64,000 bases of DNA. Source: Cupriavidus pauculus. GTDB taxonomy: Bacteria; Pseudomonadota; Gammaproteobacteria; Burkholderiales; Burkholderiaceae. Under the pieces are notes generated by a model. It had not been told where the DNA came from. It worked only from the letters and a program-made list of their open reading frames with translations, and searched no databases. Shown one piece after another: positions 60,325-64,000 of this stretch. The stretch is taken from the NCBI RefSeq assembly GCF_003854935.1, contig NZ_CP033970.1:62001-126000 (forward strand), read 5' to 3'. A program made the position numbers and the translations under genes. Every line of letters starts with the position of its first letter. The stretch's first letter is position 1.

Positions 60325-60353
60325 GAAAAAAGCCCGCTTTCGCGGGCTTTCTC
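60325..60353. terminator. Bidirectional intrinsic terminator
   Basis: The 9-bp stem AAAGCCCGC/GCGGGCTTT with a TTTC loop is flanked by A-rich and T-rich tracts. It sits between the convergent hydrolase and OFA transporter genes. Confidence 0.9.
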
Positions 60354-60380
60354 GTCAGGGATGGTCCAGCAATCAGACGA

Positions 60381-61703
60381 TCACGTCAGATCTTCAGGTA
60401 CGGCGCGATACCCCATCGGAGTGGAGGCGTCCTGGACGTACTTCTTTGCGTGGGCTTCCCGCATCGGCTTGAGGACGAAGATCGCCATCAGTGCCGAGAT
60501 GGCAGCCATGCCCGACGCCAGCATGAACACCGCGTACCAGTCGCCCGTGGCGGCCGTGATGACGCTTGAGAACGGTACCAGCAGCGCTGCCGTGCCCTTG
60601 GCCGTGTACAGCATGCCGGCGTTGGTGGCGGCGAACTTGGGACCGAACGTGTCGCCGCAGGTGGCCGGGAACAGGCTGTAGATCTCGCCCCAGGCGAAGA
60701 ACACGATGCCGGTCAGCACCACGAACGCCACGGGGTTATGGCCGTAGCGGGCCAGCAGCAGGATGCCCACCGCTTCCACGGCAAACGCCAGGAACATCGT
60801 GTTTTCACGGCCGATGTTGTCGGATACCCATCCAAAGAACGGCCGGGTCAGCCCGTTCAGCACGCGGTCGATGGTCAGCGCGAAGGTCAGGGCCGGCAAC
60901 GTCAGGCCCATGATCGACACTGGCGAGTCATGCAGGCCGAAGTCCTTGGCGATGGGGCCGAGCTGGGCCGTCGCCATCAGGCCACCGGCTGCCATCATCA
61001 CGAACATCGCATACATGACCCAGAAGATCGGCGACGACAGCACCTGGCGCGGCGACGCGTTGTAGGTGGCGGCGGCCTTCAGCGTCGATTTCACTTCGCC
61101 GAGGATCTTGGTCGACGGCGGCAGCAGCAGCACCCCCAGCAGCATCACGATCAGGCCCTGGCCAAGGCCGAACGACAGGAACGTCGATTCGTAGCCGCTG
61201 GTCTTGATCATGTTGGCGATAGGCACCACGGTGGCCGCGGAACCGGCGCCAAACCCGGCGGCGGTCAGCCCGGCCGCCAGCCCGCGACGGTTGGGAAACC
61301 ACTTCAGCGCATTGCCGACGCAGGTGCCATAGACCGCCCCGGCACCCACCCCGCCGATGGCGGCGGCCACGTACAGCATCGGCAGCGTGGAGGCCACCGA
61401 GTTCAACGCCCAGGCCACTGCGCAGAGCAGCCCCCCGCCCACTACCACCGGGCGCGGGCCGTACTTGTCGACGAGGTAGCCTTCGATCGGCACGAGCCAG
61501 GTCTCGGTCACCACGAAAATGGTGAACGCCACCTGGATGGCCGTGCGGCCCCAGTGGTATTTCTCGTCGATCGGGTTGACGAACAGTGTCCAGCCGTATT
61601 GCATGTTGGCGATCATCGCCATGCAGATCACGCCAAATACGAGCTGCATCCACGGCGATGCATACCACGACGCTTGCGCGCGTGCGCTTTGCTGACTTTC
61701 CAT
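60381..61703 (-). CDS. OFA-family MFS transporter (OxlT-like), copy 2
   Basis: A 440-residue, 12-helix transporter closely related to the one at 26904: NMQYGWTLFVNPID, VPIEGYLVDKYGPR and LKWFPNRRGLAAGLTAAGFG align segment by segment. The ribosome site AAGGAG is at optimal spacing. The substrate is probably a small carboxylate, as for OxlT, but this is family-level. The promoter at 61876-61903 shares its operator-like spacer with copy 1. A third relative begins at the window's right edge. Confidence 0.9.
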   Translation of the reverse strand: MESQQSARAQASWYASPWMQLVFGVICMAMIANMQYGWTLFVNPIDEKYHWGRTAIQVAFTIFVVTETWLVPIEGYLVDKYGPRPVVVGGGLLCAVAWALNSVASTLPMLYVAAAIGGVGAGAVYGTCVGNALKWFPNRRGLAAGLTAAGFGAGSAATVVPIANMIKTSGYESTFLSFGLGQGLIVMLLGVLLLPPSTKILGEVKSTLKAAATYNASPRQVLSSPIFWVMYAMFVMMAAGGLMATAQLGPIAKDFGLHDSPVSIMGLTLPALTFALTIDRVLNGLTRPFFGWVSDNIGRENTMFLAFAVEAVGILLLARYGHNPVAFVVLTGIVFFAWGEIYSLFPATCGDTFGPKFAATNAGMLYTAKGTAALLVPFSSVITAATGDWYAVFMLASGMAAISALMAIFVLKPMREAHAKKYVQDASTPMGYRAVPEDLT

Positions 61704-62369
61704 GGTGTCTCCTTCTAGGTGGGTGGTCCCACCGTTGTGGAATGGGCATCTGCATTGGATGCCATGGTGTCTACTGCCTGGTGTTTCTCGGGTAGGTCTT
61801 GTTGTGGTGAGTCTTCTTATGGTGAGTCTGTTGTGCTGTCTTGTTATGCGGCCGGCTGAGCCGTCCTAGTGCTATACAGTATGTGATATATCAACCAAGT
61901 CAAGCCGATTCGGCGTGATACCTGACTGCTCAAGAAGACATTCGAAAGTGCGCAGTGGCGAGATGGTCCGCACTGGTGCAGCGGTCGCATGAAAACTGCA
62001 TCGCCAGGCCGGGCACTTCCCTTTCGGATCAACCACTTGGAAATGGATCGGGCATCAATGAAAAATGCTGCGGCGCATGTCACGGATAACCCGTGCTAGG
62101 GAAAGTCCGGAGTCCCGGAAACGCTGAAATCTCGCCATGGCGACGCGAAAGCGCGGGCCGTGCGGCGAGGCGCGAGACAGAGAAATCGTCAAGGAATGGG
62201 GAGGTTTGCCGGACTGCGTCGGGACCTGAGGTCCGCGGGCGCAGGGGCATGGAGAACTGCAGAGAAGACGGCCGCTGAGGACTGCTTGAACTCAACTACT
62301 GCGGGGGTTGCCGGCCGCTACAACACCCAGACTGCAACTACTTGAGACTGCTGACTGACTGAATGGCGA
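61704..62369. other. 666-bp intergenic region with the OFA 2 promoter
   Basis: Short open frames occur on both strands but none has a convincing ribosome site or protein-like composition. The part from 61704 to 61880 is lower in GC and forms the transporter leader. The rest (61905-62369) shows no signal that I can interpret. Confidence 0.4.
61876..61903 (-). promoter_or_regulatory. Promoter of OFA transporter 2 with shared operator element
   Basis: On the minus strand, TTGACT (61903-61898) and TACTGT (61881-61876) are 16 bases apart, the same arrangement as at 28580. The spacer holds the perfect palindrome TGATATATCA (61884-61893). Confidence 0.65.
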
Positions 62370-62582
62370 TCAGGCGTGCAGGAAGCGCGGCTGGAGCACC
62401 ATGTCCGAAGCCGAGCTGCCGATGCCGGTCGATTCTTCCGACGAGCCCAGTCCAGCGAAACGGCCGTGTTCCTGGGCGGTGGTCAGCAGACCCATCGGCA
62501 GGACGGTGGCGAGCACGTAAGTCACGGTGACACCCAGCGAAAGGACACCGAGGGCGAGGATGGTAAGCAGCGTGGCGTTCAT
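62370..62582 (-). CDS. Small single-span membrane protein (70 aa)
   Basis: Starts MNATLLTILALGVLSLGV with an AGGAG five bases before the ATG. One membrane helix (about 4-32) is followed by a Gly/Ser-rich polar tail ending LQPRFLHA. I do not recognise the family. It has a strong promoter of its own at 62618-62646 and the same TGRTATRYCA element as the two OFA transporters, so it is probably part of their regulon and possibly an accessory peptide. Confidence 0.72.
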   Translation of the reverse strand: MNATLLTILALGVLSLGVTVTYVLATVLPMGLLTTAQEHGRFAGLGSSEESTGIGSSASDMVLQPRFLHA

Positions 62583-62617
62583 GAAAACTCCTAAGTCGTA
62601 AGGATCAAGGTGGATTC

Positions 62618-62666
62618 ATTATATGCTGCACTGCGAGGTCTGTAAATATTTGGTATGTGGTATATC
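62618..62666 (-). promoter_or_regulatory. Promoter and upstream operator of the 70-aa protein gene
   Basis: On the minus strand, TTTACA (62646-62641), a 17-base spacer and TATAAT (62623-62618). Just upstream of the -35, bases 62657-62666 read TGGTATATCA on the plus strand, the third copy of the shared element. Here the element lies upstream of the promoter and not inside the spacer. Confidence 0.65.
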
Positions 62667-62680
62667 ATTAGAGTTTTTGC

Positions 62681-62716
62681 TCCAAAAACAACAACGCACC
62701 CCGGGGGGTGCGTTGT
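62681..62716 (-). terminator. Intrinsic terminator of the LysR gene
   Basis: A perfect 12-bp stem, ACAACGCACCCC/GGGGTGCGTTGT, has a GG loop and is followed on the minus strand by TGTTTTTGG. It lies about 115 bases after the LysR stop. Confidence 0.85.
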
Positions 62717-62830
62717 GCGTCTCAAAAGAAGATGTCGAAGGGTGCGCTACGGGCAGATCAGCTCCGGAAAATGCCGATATCGACACAAATCACGCTATCG
62801 CACCGCACCAGATGAATCCCGTTCATCGCC

Positions 62831-63742
62831 CTACCCTACTTTCTTCAGCAAACCCTGGTCGTACTCCTGGGCGCGCAGGTTGTCCCACACGGCCGCGGCA
62901 TTAGGCTTCAGCGACCGGGCCTTGCGCCGGACCAGCATGACGTTCGACGTCACCTGTGGCCGCAGCGGGCGCAACACCGCGGCTGGCGCCATGCCGCTGG
63001 CCTGCGCGCGAGACGGCACGACGCCGATGCCGAGCCCCATCGCCACCATGCCGAAGATGGCCGCGAAATGCCCGAGCAATTGCAGCGAGCCGGGCCGCAC
63101 GTGATACGTGGACAGCGCGCGCTCCACGGCCGGCTGCACGCCCGAGTTCTGATCGAGGGCCAGCACCGACGCGTCGGCCAGTTCGCCCCACCCCAGCGAT
63201 TCGCGCGCCGCCAGCGGATGGTCCGCCGGCAGGACCGCTTGCAGCGGATCGGTGCACAACGGCTCGCAATACAGGTCGTCGCACGCTGCGGGGTTGCTGG
63301 CGATGCCGAAATCGACCTCGCCGCTGCGCACGCTCTGCAGCACCGAATCATGCGCCTTGTCGCGCAGCGTGATGCCGATGCCCGGCCACGCCTTGCGGCA
63401 CCCGGCCAGCCACATCGGCACCGACATCGACGACAGCACCGGATCGGTAGCGATCTGCACCGTGCCCTGCGATGGCTTGCAGGTGCCGTGGCTGTCCCGC
63501 AGCGTCTGCTCGACCTCCTCGATCAGATGGCAGATGCGTTGCGACAGCATCTCGCCGGCGTCGGTCAGCTCCACCTGCCGCGTGGTGCGATCGAACAGCC
63601 GCTGGTCGATTTCTTCTTCCAGCTCGCGCACGCTGCGGCTGATGGCCGACTGCGTGAGGCCAAGCTCGGCCGCCGCGCGCGTAAAGCTCTTCTGGCGCGC
63701 CACCGCGGCGAACGCCTTCAACTGAGGAAGCGAAACATTCAT
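62831..63742 (-). CDS. LysR-family transcriptional regulator
   Basis: A 303-residue regulator. The winged helix covers residues 1-60 (LKAFAAVARQKSFTRAAAEL, GLTQSAISRSVRELEEEI), and the C-terminal substrate-binding fold contains GTVQIATDPVL, VDFGIASNP, FGMVAMGLGIGVVPS. AAGGAG precedes the ATG at good spacing. It lies 47 bases after the third OFA transporter on the same strand, and close to the second, so it may control carboxylate uptake or metabolism. The LysR family normally recognises a T-n11-A motif, which differs from the TGRTATRYCA element. Confidence 0.9.
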   Translation of the reverse strand: MNVSLPQLKAFAAVARQKSFTRAAAELGLTQSAISRSVRELEEEIDQRLFDRTTRQVELTDAGEMLSQRICHLIEEVEQTLRDSHGTCKPSQGTVQIATDPVLSSMSVPMWLAGCRKAWPGIGITLRDKAHDSVLQSVRSGEVDFGIASNPAACDDLYCEPLCTDPLQAVLPADHPLAARESLGWGELADASVLALDQNSGVQPAVERALSTYHVRPGSLQLLGHFAAIFGMVAMGLGIGVVPSRAQASGMAPAAVLRPLRPQVTSNVMLVRRKARSLKPNAAAVWDNLRAQEYDQGLLKKVG

Positions 63743-63789
63743 GGTGCCGCTCCTTCCTGTGCGGGGACTGCTGGGGTTGGGAGCGCCGG

Positions 63790-64000
63790 CTATTCGCCTT
63801 TGCCCGTGGATAGACCGGCCAAGTAGCCGTTGTCGCCGACCGTCCTGGCCGCCGCGTGGCCGGTGATGAAGCGCCGGCGCATCGGTTGCAGCACGAACTT
63901 TGCCGATAGCCCTGCCGCCACGGTCATGACGGCCGCCACCGCGAACACCAGGTTCCAGCCCCCGGTATGCGACAGCACCGATGCCAGCGGCACCAGCAGC
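63790..64000 (-). CDS. OFA-family MFS transporter (OxlT-like), copy 3, C-terminal end
   Basis: Only the last 70 or so residues are in the window; the frame is open to the right edge. LLVPLASVLSHTGGWNLVF followed by a helix and FVLQPMRRRF aligns position by position with the end of copy 2 (LLVPFSSVITAATGDWYAVF and FVLKPMREA). This makes it the third member of the family here. The last 30 residues are a polar cytoplasmic tail. Confidence 0.75.
   Translation of the reverse strand, partial: LLVPLASVLSHTGGWNLVFAVAAVMTVAAGLSAKFVLQPMRRRFITGHAAARTVGDNGYLAGLSTGKGE

Noticed and set aside
61844-62083. 79-codon minus-strand frame upstream of OFA transporter 2
   Set aside because: It overlaps the transporter's promoter and operator element and has no ribosome site.
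62093-62345. Short overlapping plus-strand frames
   Set aside because: They lack ribosome sites and protein-like composition; probably chance frames.
1-64000. rRNA, tRNA, CRISPR arrays, IS elements, integrases and att sites
   Set aside because: I looked for cloverleaf-like or conserved rRNA stretches, regular short repeats with spacers, and transposase or integrase motifs and found none that I can support.

Overview
The window is very GC-rich, densely packed and codon-biased. Its content (a hydroxamate siderophore NRPS cluster, an aryl-polyene cluster, a FecIR system, several OFA-type MFS transporters and the homogentisate pathway) suggests a betaproteobacterium of the Burkholderiaceae, most like Cupriavidus. 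The genus is inferred from gene content, not from an rRNA or marker gene. I see no rRNA, tRNA, CRISPR array, insertion sequence or integrase.

Region 1 (1-22151) is the right-hand part of a siderophore locus. It holds the last 3.8 kaa of an NRPS (C-A-T-E, C-A(Ser)-T, C-A-T-TE), a FhuA-type TonB receptor, a PepSY membrane protein with a tiny membrane partner, a divergent FhuF-type [2Fe-2S] ferric reductase, a PvdE/SyrD-type ABC exporter, an esterase, an IucB-type N-acyltransferase, an ornithine/lysine N-hydroxylase and an ECF sigma factor behind a Fur-box-like site. Together these would make, export, re-import and reduce a hydroxamate lipopeptide or peptide siderophore. The first and third adenylation domains are a near-identical 1.5-kb duplication.

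Region 2 (22220-28223) holds a DUF1653 protein, a chemoreceptor, a TetR regulator overlapping a squalene-hopene cyclase gene, and the first of three OFA (OxlT-like) MFS transporters. Region 3 (about 28.6-34 kb) is an AT-richer intergenic stretch with a minus-strand orphan terminator, then a Fur-controlled FecI-FecR-FecA(STN)-DUF4198 uptake unit. Region 4 (34.1-38 kb) has an exported alpha/beta hydrolase with a previously uncalled 56-aa membrane peptide, a hipBA toxin-antitoxin pair with an unusually dense operator array, and an IclR regulator.

Region 5 (38007-54306) is a complete-looking aryl polyene (APE) cluster, all on the minus strand with mostly overlapping genes: chain-length factor, acyltransferase, two ACPs, membrane protein, a fused aryl-ACP ligase/dehydratase, glycosyltransferase, LpxL-type acyltransferase, thioesterase, LolA-like protein, MMPL exporter, a flavin-dependent halogenase-like enzyme, DUF3261 lipoprotein, two ketosynthases, a dehydratase, a ketoreductase, a small exported protein and the phosphopantetheinyl transferase. 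The halogenase-like enzyme carries the diagnostic motifs of its family, which raises the possibility of a halogenated, xanthomonadin-like pigment.

Region 6 (54776-64000) holds fumarylacetoacetase and homogentisate dioxygenase behind a clear sigma70 promoter with operator repeats, an XRE regulator, a TetR regulator whose palindrome recurs in front of the next alpha/beta hydrolase, a second OFA transporter, a small membrane protein, a LysR regulator and the end of a third OFA transporter. The promoters of two OFA transporters and of the small protein share a TGRTATRYCA operator-like element, which points to a common regulator.
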